Shown here: positions 1-12,900 of the stretch, one piece after another
Position numbering within the stretch: the first letter of the stretch is position 1
How the letters are laid out: every line of letters starts with the position of its first letter
Origin: Glandiceps talaboti
Lineage: Eukaryota; Hemichordata; Enteropneusta; Spengelidae
Reading direction: 5' to 3'
NCBI RefSeq assembly: GCF_964340395.1
Contig: NC_135564.1
Location: forward strand, 6,318,861 to 6,382,860
DNA length: 64,000 nt
The notes under the pieces: model-generated
Seen by the model: the letters and a program-made list of their open reading frames with translations, nothing else
The model's database searches: none
Told to the model about the DNA's origin: nothing
Position numbers and translations under genes: made by a program

Positions 1-2504
1 GCAAGTTTTTATCACTATCACACATCTTAAATGAAGCCAGCTATATAAAAAACATTCAATTTTTGTATTTCAAATGATCTACTTGACGATTCTAATTGAG
101 ATTCGTACAGCATACCAATTCCCAATTCCAGATTGTCAATTCACGGGCAAACAAGAACAGACGAGACTTGAATAAAGACCACACGATTTTGATCTTATCA
201 CAATGTTCAAGCACTTCGTCCTCTGACAAGATTGACACTCTCTCTCAATTTAGCATTTCAAAAAGATTCTACTCATACATTTTTTGGTGAGGCGACAGAA
301 TTTAGACATTTCCATAATTCTTGCAGATAAGAAATAATTAAGTTTGTCTGTGAGGTATGTGTATTGAACTGAAAGTTCATTCTATGATTGTTGAATTAGT
401 TGATAAAATGTTCCATCTTATCATACACGTTTGCTCATTTTTCTCCTAATCTTACTTGTATGGCATAATGAAAACATGGCTTCTGGTATTAGAAACATTT
501 AGCAATCTACCAACCAGGGACAAAGTACTAGCATATATTCTATTCGACACACTGATGGACTGGATGAAAATACAGAACATAATTTCTAAATTTCAAAAGA
601 AAATTGTACATATACAAGTGTATTCTATCTATTTTTATTAACTTATTTTTAAATTTATCTTTTATATTCCCTGCCACAAATCACAAACTCAGATTTTGTA
701 AACTTCTGCTCAAATCTTTATTCAGACATGGTATTTTTTTACTAAGACTTACATACATCATAATCAGCACAATTTGCAGTTATGCTTCAATTCTTAGGAT
801 TTTGATGCAGATTTTGTTAGTACCATAGATATCCATGTTGAGAAAACAAATCACATTACAAACATCTAACGGATTACCCATTGGTCAAATCAGACCATAC
901 AGTCACAGAGTTTGAGAAGAATGTCACCAGAGAACACAATAAATCAGGAAGACGATCTGACATACTGTTAAGCAGATTACTTTCGACGAATTCCTATCAT
1001 TTCCAAACTTTTTATTAGGTTTGCCAGCTTTCTTACATATCAAGTCATCTCTGCAAGATAAATGTCAGCTGTACTAAGACCCCCTTTGAATTGATCAGAT
1101 CTACATCTCGTATTGTCGTATTTTATGTGTAAAACCTCTAATCCCAATCAACTGACTAGGAAATGAAACTTAGACATTTTACACACTTCATTTGTCATTT
1201 TATGTCCTTGTCCTTGACTTGACTTTGAAATAGGACAAAATGTTATAGAATGATGTACATCTATATTGTAATCCGGTCAGAAGACTTTTTTAATGTGCAA
1301 GGAAGTTTCACAACAAAAGTCTGATTCTATATCTATATTTTGTGTAATCATTATGAAAAATGTTATCATATCATGATTATATTTATACTGATATACACTG
1401 TATGCAGAAAAGGGATACCACAGTCTAAAATTGTGACAAAAAATGTGAATTTTGAGTACTATTTGAGATTTTCACCTGGATCATGGTTATTTTTGGAATT
1501 ATAGTTTGCAAAATTCATTCATGTGTATAGAGTGGAATGCTACTTCAGCAATATTAACTACCAGGTACTTTGTTTATACAGCAACCAAATTGATACTCTG
1601 CCCCTGGTAAATGAGCTTGGAAAACCCATGTAAAAGAAACAGCCTGTTACACAGAAACTGTCTAATCACCAACACTGAAGTGTTGGCATGATGCCAACTT
1701 CAAAAATGTGTCTCTTGACACTTAGTGTGCAATTCAAGTTCAAGTATGTTTTGTTGGAAGTTAAGGATAATATCCCTTGAATTGAAAATGAGAAGAATGG
1801 GCCAGCAATATAATTCCTTCTGTTACATTTTCCCCAAATTTTAGCTTAAGATTTCAAAATATTAGGTTTGGTACTTAGCAAATCATACAATAAATGCATA
1901 GCTATTGTCAACCAATAATATTTCTTTCCTAGTCATATGATAGTCACATGACGAGTGTGAACCAATGACTTTTCTTGTCATTTGTCTCGGCTAGACCAGG
2001 GTAGTAAATTTGCCAGCTTTGAGTAAGTCCGTAGCAGACTATGTTTTGCTTTGATTGACATAAGTATAACACCATTCAATTAGTGTCATCCCGTAGCAGC
2101 TGCAATAATGGCGTATTTCTTATCTTTGCATTGATAAGGGATTATCTGACTCATTATATCGGATATAGCAGGACACCTCTGTTCTATTAGCATGTGACCC
2201 TGACATGGTCGTGTCATATGAAATCACGGGGAGTAAATCACACAATATAGCATCCCATCCATGTGTCCATTTGCTTAATACACTTGAAATAAAACTTTAG
2301 TTTTTACTCCATTGAAGGATACAATGTACACTTATGTCTTAACCATCTCTTTGTTCATAAAATAATATTGTCTATTAATTCTATATTGCTGATTTTGTGA
2401 GATCTGCGAAGCATTCTGGTTGAAAAGATTTTAAGTTGTTTTGCTGCAAATATTTTGAAATCTTTTTTAAAAAAAAAACTCTCTATAAAGTAAATATATT
2501 ATGA
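1..2504. other. Unique AT-rich DNA, no gene seen
   Basis: No ORF here looks coding: the longest are short, AT-driven and lack good splice context. I saw no tandem array or inverted-repeat element. It is best taken as intergenic or intronic sequence. Confidence 0.5.
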
Positions 2505-2884
2505 TTAGGCCTAAAAAAAACAATTGTTTGGTTCCAGTTACCCGACCCCCACCTAGTTTTTTACTGCTGACCCTAAACTTTTTTTTACATATTCAACAGA
2601 AAAAAAATAAAATCGCGAAAAATTATGTCTCACCAGAAATAGTGGATGTGCAAACTGACATCAACTTAAAAACACAATATAAAACCATTCTTTGAATCTG
2701 TAATGGATGAACATCTGATAAGAAATAAATAACACAGAGACCATTTGGAAAACAATGGAAAACCTGAACAAGATACTCACACATGAAAAAAAATGTAATA
2801 AAATAAAATAAAAAATCTACCAACCCCACCTATTCTAAAATTGAGCGTAATCAGAGCCACACAATTTTTTTTATTACGCCTTAT
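2505..2884 (+). mobile_element. Short terminal-inverted-repeat element M1, copy 1
   Basis: The left end reads TTAGGCCTAAAAAAAACAAT followed by a GGTTCC block. The reverse complement of the right end reads TAAGGCGTAATAAAAAAAAT followed by GTGTGGCTCTGATTACGC. These form imperfect inverted termini of about 37 bp. A second copy lies in the opposite orientation at about 56495-56882 and a truncated end at 20209-20345, so this is a dispersed family and not a chance palindrome. At ~380 bp with no transposase it would be a non-autonomous (MITE-like) element. The target duplication is unclear. One minus-strand frame stays open across the centre in both long copies, giving similar peptides. Confidence 0.7.
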
Positions 2885-3367
2885 TAGAAAATCATAATAA
2901 GAAAGGTGATCAAACGAAATATGACAATATTGACCTCTTTGAAAACATACAAGTTTTCTTTTATGAAATTTTTTCCCCTGAAGCAAAATCTTTTAAAAGG
3001 AAATTTGACATTTGCATGTGTACTAACTGTAAGATAATCCTGATGGTAACTAGCGTGATGTTAATCACAATATTAAGTGTATAACCCAGCTATTAACTGC
3101 TCTGTTAGTCTTACGGTGTTTCTGATGCACCTAGTCAATGGCAAATCCTGTTGAGTAGCTCGTAAGATTGATGGCCAAAAGCCTTCAAATAAGACAAACT
3201 AATACTTAAAATTTTGGACATGATGTAGAAAGTCACGCTATCCCTAGTTTCATGGTTAGCATGGCAATAATTTAGGGCTTCATCAATGTCCTGCAAAGTA
3301 CAGTTGTAAAATACATATGTATGAATCATTACTCACAGAAAAAATCACAGTTATACAAGAACAACGA
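2885..3367. other. Unique sequence between element M1 and the CT tract
   Basis: Nothing recognisable. The few open frames are short and show no homology I can identify. Confidence 0.4.
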
Positions 3368-3388
3368 CCCCTCTCCCTCTCCCTCTCC

Positions 3389-3464
<76 letters not shown>
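3368..3464 (+). repeat. (CT)n microsatellite with CCCTCT start
   Basis: Begins as CCCTCT units and becomes a nearly pure CT run of roughly 70 bp. All pyrimidine on the plus strand and mirror-symmetric, so it could form triplex (H-) DNA. The open frame through it (Ser/Leu alternation) is an artefact of the repeat. Confidence 0.95.
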
Positions 3465-3467
<3 letters not shown>

Positions 3468-3563
3468 AGTCTCATATTCTTTCTTTCTCTAGTCTGTCTC
3501 TGTCTGTCTGCCAGACTCTTTCTCCCTCCCTCTCACCCCTTCTCCCTCCTGTCCCCTTTCCAT
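3465..3563 (+). repeat. Degenerate pyrimidine-rich continuation of the CT tract
   Basis: Dominated by TCTT, CTGT and CCCT words with few purines. Probably a decayed shoulder of the adjacent microsatellite. Confidence 0.7.
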
Positions 3564-3586
3564 TATCCAATTCATGCATTAATATG

Positions 3587-3616
3587 CAAACAAACAAATA
3601 AACAAACAAACAAACA
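3587..3616 (+). repeat. (CAAA)n microsatellite
   Basis: About seven tandem CAAA units with one AAATA interruption. Confidence 0.9.
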
Positions 3617-6600
3617 GGTACAAATATATTCCACTGCTGATAAGGAATGGCCCAGAAGGACATTAAAGTGTCTAATCCATTTGAATACATGTACAAGTGG
3701 AAAAAATATCACTGTCAAGTCTCTCCAGTGAGATGATAACATGTTGAGGGACACACAATTTGTTGATAATGAGAAAAGTATTGTTTGTGAATATAAATTA
3801 CACATTAAAGAACTTAAATTTGAGTTCAAACGTACTGCATTGGACACTTTAATGTCTTTAATAGTAGACTGGTTACTACAGTCTAGACAGGCTAGACTTC
3901 AACTGAAAACAGCACTTCGTTAGCTGAGATTACTATACAGTCTCACCCTAACGTGCATGTAAATCTTAGGCGATTTTGATCTGATGACATTTGTGACAAT
4001 TCCATCTGCATTTGGGTGCTTTGAAATAGGGATCAATATGTCAGCTACTGAGTGGTTTCCTTGCAAAATGTACCACTTAAATCAATATTATCACCGAGAT
4101 ACTTCAACCACAGGAAGTATTAGCTATACAACAGATCTAAACTCAATTTCATCTAATCCATCAACAAAAATCACAACAAAGTCCAAACCATTTTACAGTC
4201 GTGGTGTTTTCAACATTGTAACACAGAGAACAGTATGTAAGAACATGTGAATTGATCTGTTGTGTCAGATATATGTCAGAATTTGCTTAAGATGAATTTT
4301 GTGATGATCTGAGAAGTCATATTTTGATGATCTGAGAAGTCATATGCTGGAATGGTTGCCAGATTACCATACTTTGAAAATCGTTGAACCATTGCAAGTT
4401 AAGATGTGAACAGACTATATTCACTGAGTGATGGATCAGGAGCAGTAGTCAAGATATTTTGTGGAAGAAATTACTAATAATAAAATTAAGAATTCATGTC
4501 AGTGGAGAGTGCTTCCACTGAATATTACACTTAGTTGGATAAGACAGCACATCAAATTGAATTAGGTGTGGTGCCTGCATGCCAATGTGGCTGTATTATA
4601 CTAGAGGGAAATCAAAGGCATGATATACGGATTTAAACAGGAAAACTGGACAGCACCTACGTAAACTTTTAAATCCTAAAATGTCATCATTTTTGGTAAA
4701 TTATAGCTTTTAGGGCTAGATGGATGGTCTAGTCATCACTCAGTGTCTGTAATGACGCCCTCTTAAAATCACTACCTTTACTGCAAAGGAGTTTCACATA
4801 CACATGAAAACAATCTGTTCTTACAAAGAAAAGTTCAAAAAAGTTCAAAAAAGTCACAACCTTCATTGACATTTCCATCCATCAAATTCTACAATGTTAT
4901 TAGAAATTCATCAAGTGAATAGAATGTTTTACCATAGACCTTTTAACTATATACACTCACCTCTAACATTGCACCTATGAAAAAAGATCCTGAACTGAAT
5001 TTCATCGATGAAAGTTGTACATATTTTAAGAAAAATTTTTCCAAGATTGATCACTTTGACCTTTTTACTTAATATGTACACTGAAGTAATATCACTTCTC
5101 CTTTTGATTTACACAAGTCTTTAAACACAATATATCAAATTTTATCAATGTTTGTCAACTGTAATTTAACTTTAAGTAACCAACAGCTGAATGTCACAGA
5201 AATGTTCAGAAAGCCATTTCCTTTCCTAAAAATAGAACCCATGTATTAGAAGGTAAAAAGTTGTACAGTTCAAACACATTAAGTGCTTCATTTGGTGGTA
5301 AGTTTAAGACATTTATCATATACCACAGTGTTCACAAGGTTGAGCAATGATTCTTGAATTAAGGTGGATGTATATGTCTGTCAATTTAACTTGGTCTGAG
5401 AACAAAGTCAGTTCCATTACCATATTTTTCACAAGCCAAGTTTGGTAAGGTTAAACAGGGATTTGTTCATTTGAACAGACTAGGGATTAAGGGCTTAGTA
5501 GGGTTTACTCGGCTTAATCCTTTTCAGGTGTATTTAAAAAACCCAGGAGAAATGAAAGTCAAAATGCCAAATTTTGATTCTCTTCGACATGTTGCTGCAT
5601 ATAAATTATAACTAAGGATTAGTATTGGCCAGGAAACATCGGAAACAGATGGAATTTGGTAACTGAAACTGAAAAGGCAGATTAAGAAAATCACATGGTG
5701 TAAAGCATGACAATGTGCCTGATGTTGTAATTTCAAATATCAAAGTTGACAGCTTGCAAATTAGCCCTTCACAGTTCATACCGCATATATCACTTTCTGG
5801 ATTTTATCACAATAATATAACACTTTTAAATCATTAATCCAAATACAACTTTGGATATTAATTTTAGTCACAACCGTGTTCTAGTGTTTCAGTGTTAAAG
5901 CTGGAGGGAACCAGAGTACCAGGGGGAAATCTGCATTGTTTGGTAGGGTCAAACTCAACAAATACAATTCTTATGTACAAACCTGGCTAATCTAATGAAA
6001 CCCATCCAGTGCATGCTGGACAGGTTCAAACCCTGACTGCTGTGGTAAGAGACAAATAAGCTAACTATAAGGACACTGACAACAATACACCTGATACCTG
6101 TGAAGATTATATGATATATAGTGGAATACTGATTTGTTTGTTTTACATTTTGGCAAGTCTAAAAAAAGGAAACTGCACATGAATCAAAGTACCTATCCTC
6201 TTCATTTACTAAATAGCATCATGGTTTCGAATTTAACCACATGTTCTCAATGGAAGTACTATGAAAATAAGATGCAAAAGATTTTTTTATCCATCAAATG
6301 TCTTATATTAAGGTTGATAAAGTCTTCATAACCCCAAAACATGTTTTGTGTACCTCTACCATTTGTATGTCCATCAAAAGATATATGTATGGTTGATGGG
6401 AGCTTTGACGACAAAACTTAGAAAGTACAAGGTGCAGTCTATTATCCTTTCCATAGTTCATAAATGCCACTTTTCCTATAACTTTAAATGTGGAAACGAC
6501 ATCTTTCAAACATCATGCAACTTTGTCCATATATCATGTATGAGTGATGCCTCCACACTGACCTTCATGTTCAAATCACTCAAACTGTTAATCTATAAAG

Positions 6601-8062
6601 AACACGTTCCATTAATATCTATAACCTATCTTACTCAATTTCATATCTAGGGAAGGAAGATTCACACATGTTGTGAGAAGCAATACTAAATATTTGATTG
6701 CTTCTGTGACTGAAAATCACCATTGCTATATTCCCTAACTCTGTGTACTGTGATTTCTCATTTCAAAATTGTGTGAGTTAATTTGAAAAATATGTCAGAC
6801 AGAAAGTATGACATTTAGGACTTCAGTACAGTATGTGTTGTCAAAATGACTTAACAGATCAATATGTACTATCAATTCTGAAGTTCACCCATGGAACAAA
6901 GCTAATGTAGTCAGCTTAATTGATGAAATACAATGAGAAAGCATTGGCCAAGATGTCCATGTTGACATATCTGTGCTATAATCCTCATGGGGGTCAGTAG
7001 GAAAGCGTGTGACGCCATTTTTATGGCTGCTTTGCAGTGGTAACATGAACAGTTTCTTAACATGGATATGTGACTGTGTCATTTCACTGCCTGCAGAGAA
7101 ATCTCAATCACATTTTTTATGACTCCTCTAATTCAGGATTTCAACACACAAATAAATTATACTTGACCTGGTATTTATTTCACCGATTTGGATATCTTGA
7201 ACATACCTAGAACTAAATGGACGATTACTCTCTTTTTTTGATATATACTATTACAGTTGTTTTTCTATGTCAAATATAAATCAAATGTTATGGTGTCTTG
7301 GTCTCAAAGAGCTTACCCCTTTTATGACCACTTTATCCAAGGTTTCAAAGCCACAGTAAATCATATATAACCTTTAGAAATCTTTATTTCTTAAATCAGT
7401 GTTTTACAGTGATTGGAATTCAAAACACTATAGGTTCATTGAAAAATAAACACTGTGTATGTAAGAGTCCCTTTGGCAAAAATCCTGTCATGTACTTTTC
7501 AAGAAGTCATGTTCCACAGCCACTATTATGAACATCCATGGATATGTTTGAGTTGATTCTTTGCATTTTAATGTAAATACCAATCTTTCTTCAAGCATTC
7601 TGTTGTCATGTAAATGATGCATCATGGGATACAAATGAATGAACAGTTCTTACCTTTCATCACTCTTCATCTAGATAGCAACCATCTCTACCTTATTCCC
7701 TACGCCTAAATGCATTTACTGATCAAGACTCTTTCTGGCTCATGGATTTTGTGGTAATAATAAAGTTGTTTTACTTCAGGCAAGTCACTTCAATTGTAAT
7801 CAAAACCCAGAATCTGATATGTAAAGTTGTTGCTAGTGGAGCAGAAGCAAACTGTCATATGCATTTATGGTAAACTCTTTAAGCAAAATAACAATATACT
7901 CAAGATACTCATAAAGGAAATCAAATGAATGGGGAAAACAGAACTACGAATTGCATATAAATGTCTAAAGTTTGCTCAATTTGTGGCATGGATACGGATC
8001 TGGAATCATTATTTTTATCCCAAAAGACTGCAATTAAACATGAACTCAGCCATCTTTAAAGT
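3617..8062. other. Unique AT-rich DNA with one small tandem duplication
   Basis: No gene supported. A 23-bp duplication lies at 4302-4344. A short inverted repeat (GGATTAAG / CTTAATCC) sits near 5483-5520. A candidate minus-strand splice donor (AAAG|GTAAGAAC) is near 7650, with no open exon beside it that I can identify. Confidence 0.4.
4302..4344 (+). repeat. 23-bp tandem duplication
   Basis: The 20-mer TGATGATCTGAGAAGTCATA occurs at 4302 and again at 4325. The two copies are identical over this stretch, so the duplication is recent. Confidence 0.9.
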
Positions 8063-8120
8063 ACTAGCTTGTCTGCTGAAGCGTTCAACAAATTGATCTA
8101 ACAAAGTTTCTTTTTTTCAG

Positions 8121-8242
8121 GACATGGTTTGAATCCCAAGTGGTGCTGACTAAGCCTACTTTGTCATGAAGCTGCAACTGTGGCTCTCGACTATTGGCAC
8201 ATGTTCAAGGTTTTTGCATGAGATGTGATAGAATTTGACAAG
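8121..8242 (+). other. Candidate non-coding (UTR or lncRNA) exon
   Basis: Flanked by a strong acceptor (a pyrimidine run ending TTTTTTTCAG at 8120) and a strong donor (GACAAG|GTAAGAG at 8243), giving a 122-bp exon. All three frames contain stops, so it cannot be an internal coding exon. A 5'-UTR or non-coding RNA exon would fit. It contains one short ORF beginning MKLQLWLSTIGTC that ends within the exon. The word GGTTTGAATCCC near 8126 resembles a Pol III B box, but no matching A box or cloverleaf is present. Confidence 0.25.
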
Positions 8243-9511
8243 GTAAGAGTTTTTTACTCACATTGATTAAGCATGTTTTGACAGAATTGACTCACTTTAA
8301 AGCAGGTATAGGACAATAGTACGTAACTGGGCTACACATTACTAGAATGTGTAAGTCATTCCAGGAAACTCATCAAAGTCGTAGTGATTACACCAAGATT
8401 ACTTTGAAAACTCAGGTGATAAATGACAAGGCATTGGAAGTGACATTTGTGCTCACAAAACGGAATTAAAGGCATCAAGGGAAACTTCCAAATGATGCTC
8501 TACTGGCTTTTGTTTATTCAAAGATAGAGGCATGTAAGGTCAAGCTTAGACATAAATTAGATCTACCGAAAAGCTTAATATGTCCTAGCTATTTTTTTTA
8601 GTTGAATCAGGTTTGATTTCAAAATTTTAATGAACTAACAGCACAAGTAAGTCACATGGACATATAAAATACAGGCAGACACACCTGAGACTAATGACCA
8701 CATACTGGAGTATACACAAAAACAACATATCCACCCACCCTTTGTTCATAGTATTAGTAATTAGGGAGACAACATACATTATTATAACAATTGCTCTGAT
8801 GTGAGATTGCTTGAACAGAACTTCAAGATGTGAAGAAATGACTGCCTTAGGGAAGCAATTTTGGAAGCAATTTCCAGCATATCAGTGCCTTTTCCATAAC
8901 CCATCAGCAATTCCATCAATGCAAATACATTATGCAAAATTATTCTGCGTCACACATTCTCTTCCTTTGTTGGACAATAAAGGAACTTTGCCTGAGGATA
9001 TCATGAGATTTTGCTTTGTAAAAATTGATCTGGGGCTATGTGCCAAGGAGTGGATGATAGAATTTGTGGAAGTGGGTTAGGAGAATTCATTTATGCATTA
9101 TATGAACAAGATTGGATTCACTTACATTAACAAATACTGAAATGCAGTCCCAGATGACTTATATTTGAAAAGATGTGATGACAAACCAATACTTTAAACT
9201 ATTTTGTGGAATAAGATGAGAGAAACTTTGCCAATTTGTTACACTTTGTAGATCTGAATAATAACGGCCAACACAATCAGCTTGAGAAGGCTGCAGTAAA
9301 TTCAGAGTCTTAACCCTTCATGCTATGGTTCATCACTTTCCCTGATTCTGTTCTTATGAAATTCGTATATTTTTCCATTAAAATACTAATTTCACACGAC
9401 AAATCTGCATTGAATAAATCAGCATTAGGATACTAGTCTGGGCTTGACATGCACTGCATAAACAGGGATCAACTTTCCATCAACTGTTCCAAGCTCTGCT
9501 TTCATATGTAA
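8243..9511. other. Unique DNA between candidate exon and 143-codon ORF
   Basis: Contains an 89-codon open frame on the plus strand (8811-9080) that I do not recognise and that lacks convincing splice sites. Nothing else supported. Confidence 0.3.
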
Positions 9512-9943
9512 ATGACTGGCTTTATTTGTCCAATTTTTCATCCAAATAACGAGAATATCTTGTTAATATTCCAAGAAGTGACTAGGATTGATGAGAGTGG
9601 TCTGAAATCAGTGCTGCAGACAAGGTGGCTCAATGATTGCGATCAATTTATATTAGTTGCTGATGGACAGGATCTGACAACAACTCACCGGTGGCCTCAG
9701 CGGGATGATTATCCAACCCTGAAAGTGGCTGAGACCTTTCAAATCACTGCTTTTATTCACTTCCTGTTATTGGAAGTGCTCAAAAGACTTGTCAAGACTG
9801 GACACAAAAACAAGGCACTTTGCAAAGGAAAGTACCACAGACCCCCTAAAGAATTGAAGGGAAACACTCACTCTAATGACAAAACAAGATGGCTGCCATT
9901 TATTCAGCTGTTTTTACAAATATTTTGTGTTGATTCCAAATAA
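9512..9943 (+). CDS. Hypothetical 143-codon ORF, unrecognised
   Basis: Begins at a true ATG directly after an in-frame TAA and runs to a TAA that overlaps an AATAAA word. It is the longest ORF outside tandem repeats. With about two-thirds A+T, fewer than one ORF this long is expected by chance in both strands of 64 kb (rough estimate), so it is mildly notable. The peptide has a mixed, non-repetitive composition, including segments such as RIDESGLKSVLQTRWLND and KVAETFQITAFIHFLLLEVL. I recognise no domain. Near the end, AAGATGGCTGCC is a YY1-like word. It may be a chance ORF, a decayed exon or part of an unknown gene. Confidence 0.15.
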   Translation: MTGFICPIFHPNNENILLIFQEVTRIDESGLKSVLQTRWLNDCDQFILVADGQDLTTTHRWPQRDDYPTLKVAETFQITAFIHFLLLEVLKRLVKTGHKNKALCKGKYHRPPKELKGNTHSNDKTRWLPFIQLFLQIFCVDSK

Positions 9944-12900
9944 AAGAAGCAAGTTGTGATCGCATTAATGTATTGATGTGTTTATGTAGCTTAAAAGATT
10001 GTCAGCCAATTTTTCATTTACCTAGTGTTACTTGTCATAAATTACTAGAAATTATCATTCAGGACTGCTATCCCCTTGAAGTATATAATGCACCTCCAAT
10101 AGAAGAAAACTGACAACCCTTAAAAGGAAAAGGCCAATATACCATATATTTCCCTAAATCAATAAATCACATCAAAATGTTTTTGACAGCCAAAACATAC
10201 TTCAAAAGCATTATATAGGGAATGCTGTATGTGATGTCAATCTCAGACTAAAACCTCTTATAACACTGCAGACACTGATTTCAATTTGGCTTTATAATAC
10301 AGTACTACACAATGAGCAGAATATATGCTACTTATACAATTTGATCTTGCTGTTTCGACCTCTCCAATGCAGTCAGTTGGTAAAATTTGAGCTACCAGCT
10401 GCAGCATTCCCCGAGTATTTTACCAAAATTAGGGTTTACCAAGGCTGGAGTTGGGTTGAGATGTCTATGACAGTTTACTTGAATTCCCTATTACCAGGAC
10501 TGTACAACATTAGCACAGTATTGATTAGTTTCCTGTACTCTTGTAAGGACATGATACATGTCTGTCAATATCAATTCTTTCCTTAATACCTACAAAACTT
10601 GTCATAAACTTTCCCATTTAAATGTATACAACTCATGCATAACATATTACCACGCTATGCCCCCAAGTTCTAATTTCCTTCAGAATATTAACACACATGT
10701 CAAGAGAGACTAAAGGAACAAAAGGATACACATAGAGGGTTCCATACTATAACTTTACAATTATTCATCAAAGTTTAACTAAATATGTGTTGTGACATGT
10801 CAAACAGTAATTGTCAATCCATTGGCAAGACATTTTCATAACAAAAACAAACTTAGTGAAGTGACCTGCTGATATCTTTGTGTTCAACAACAAGTTAAGA
10901 AAGATAATAACACTACAAGTGTGTAAGGACTTTCATTTCCTTTGGAAGATGCTATCATGTCCTTGTCAGGAAATGAAATATTTCAATTGCCTCATCTTTC
11001 AGTGTAAATTGACCATGACAACTAGTGATATGAAAAAATGTTAATTCTAGATTACTGTCTCTACAACTGAACAGATTATCATATAAACAGTGTCCAAGCT
11101 ATTACAATTACACTGCACTTCTGTTATGTCTAAATATAACAGATGTTAATCCAAATGTAACAATTCACTGCTATAATCTTGTTGGGGATTTCATCTTCTA
11201 CATGTATAGCTTCTTAAATTAAGTTACGGAGTTGAGATGAGATTAATCAATCTCAGTTGTACAGTTAAATGTAATGAACTTCGTGAGCATGAAATACTTT
11301 ATATTTGTCTTGTTTCAACTGACATATGCACCATTAGTTATTGCTGGCTTTGTCCCAACTAACAACCGACATCAGGCGGTTAAATGCATTAATTTTAAAT
11401 TCATGAGACAGTTGCAATAAAATTAGGATTGGCCTAGAATAGCTTACCACAATAATTTCTTATATTTATACTTGACATTGGAAAACACTCGGGTATACTT
11501 GTGTCCTTATAGCAGTGCTGAGATTTTTTCAAGTCGGGGAAAACAAAAGATACAATATATGAGATAAGGGTAATCTCACAAATATTGCGTTGGAGCACAG
11601 GAATTAATTTCAGTCTGCTCAGCCATCTTCAATGTTTGCAATCCTATGTTTTCTTTATGATTATCTTTGAAGTGATTTGAAGGATACATAGAGTTTAATC
11701 TCATTTTTGAGTTAATATAGACAGAGCTGCACTGGTATGGTGATCAAATAACACTTTAAATATATATCATGCCATCTGAATTCAATACGACAGATGGAGC
11801 CACCAATTGGGCAGGATAGTGAAGTCAAACTTTCAGATTCATCACAACTATTTAATGTGCTGTCCTAGCCTTAGAAATGATCACATTTTAAATGAAAAAT
11901 ATCATAAAATGTTCCTAATGGAATATCTGAACACTAGCATCTTTCACTCCCCAAACTGTATGAAGCGGGAGTGGTATAAGGTGCCAACCCATTAGACTCA
12001 AAGTTTTTGTTTTGGAAATGTCAAAGGCAAAATGTGTTAAAAGGATGATGCTGATTTTTAAGTCCTTTTGGTCATCAATTAAAATTCATATTACTGTTCG
12101 TTCCTGTCAAACTTTTTATGATATATGTACATTTACAATACACTATAGAGGATCCTGCAATATTAACTGGATAAATGTACACCCCTGAAAACATTTTCAA
12201 AATTAGAACATTTCCTTTTGGCAAGTTTGTTTGTATGGTACACATGCCTTTGATGACCTTACAGAAAACTCAATTTCCACTGATTTCACCTAAATGTCCA
12301 CAAAGAGTGAAACAATATTCTGAACAATTCAGCCCCTTTCCTCTATGTGTGTTGACAATGCAGGCATCTGTGTGAAGTGTTGACACAATGCTATGCATGA
12401 CGCTTGTGATACTGATTGATGAGAATGTTTCTCCATGGCTGACAAAACTGATACAATAAGACTTGACTGACCCCACCTTTCGTACGTCAAAAGACTCCTA
12501 TGCAAACCTTATTTCAGAGAAATGTACTGTTGACTTATCACTGCTGAAGTTAACTAGATCAAATTCCCAAGTGATGGTCAGACTCTTGTAGGCTACATTC
12601 ACTGACTAGTCTTTCTATAATTTGATTTTGCTGAACACTTTCATTTCATTGATTCTTTGGTCCGACCTGTACAATCCTCTTTGCTTTCAACTTTCGTTTT
12701 TACAACTTTGAACCATAGTATCAAAAGTAAATATCCTCCTTCCACAATATTCTGTGAGAATTATATGTAGGCACATAATGATGGTATACCTTCAGGTAGC
12801 AATAGTAATGTAGAATTGCTGGAGATCAAATCAGGCCATGTTCACTTGAAGAATTACTTGCCTTATCGAAGCATCATAAGCAAGGATAAGCAACATGGAT

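Noticed and set aside
3321-3731. 136-codon frame across the CT tract
   Set aside because: Ser/Leu alternation from the microsatellite, in a low-complexity context.
8121-8140. tRNA gene suggested by GGTTTGAATCCC; also GGTTTGAATCC near 61018
   Set aside because: No A box at suitable distance and no cloverleaf can be drawn.
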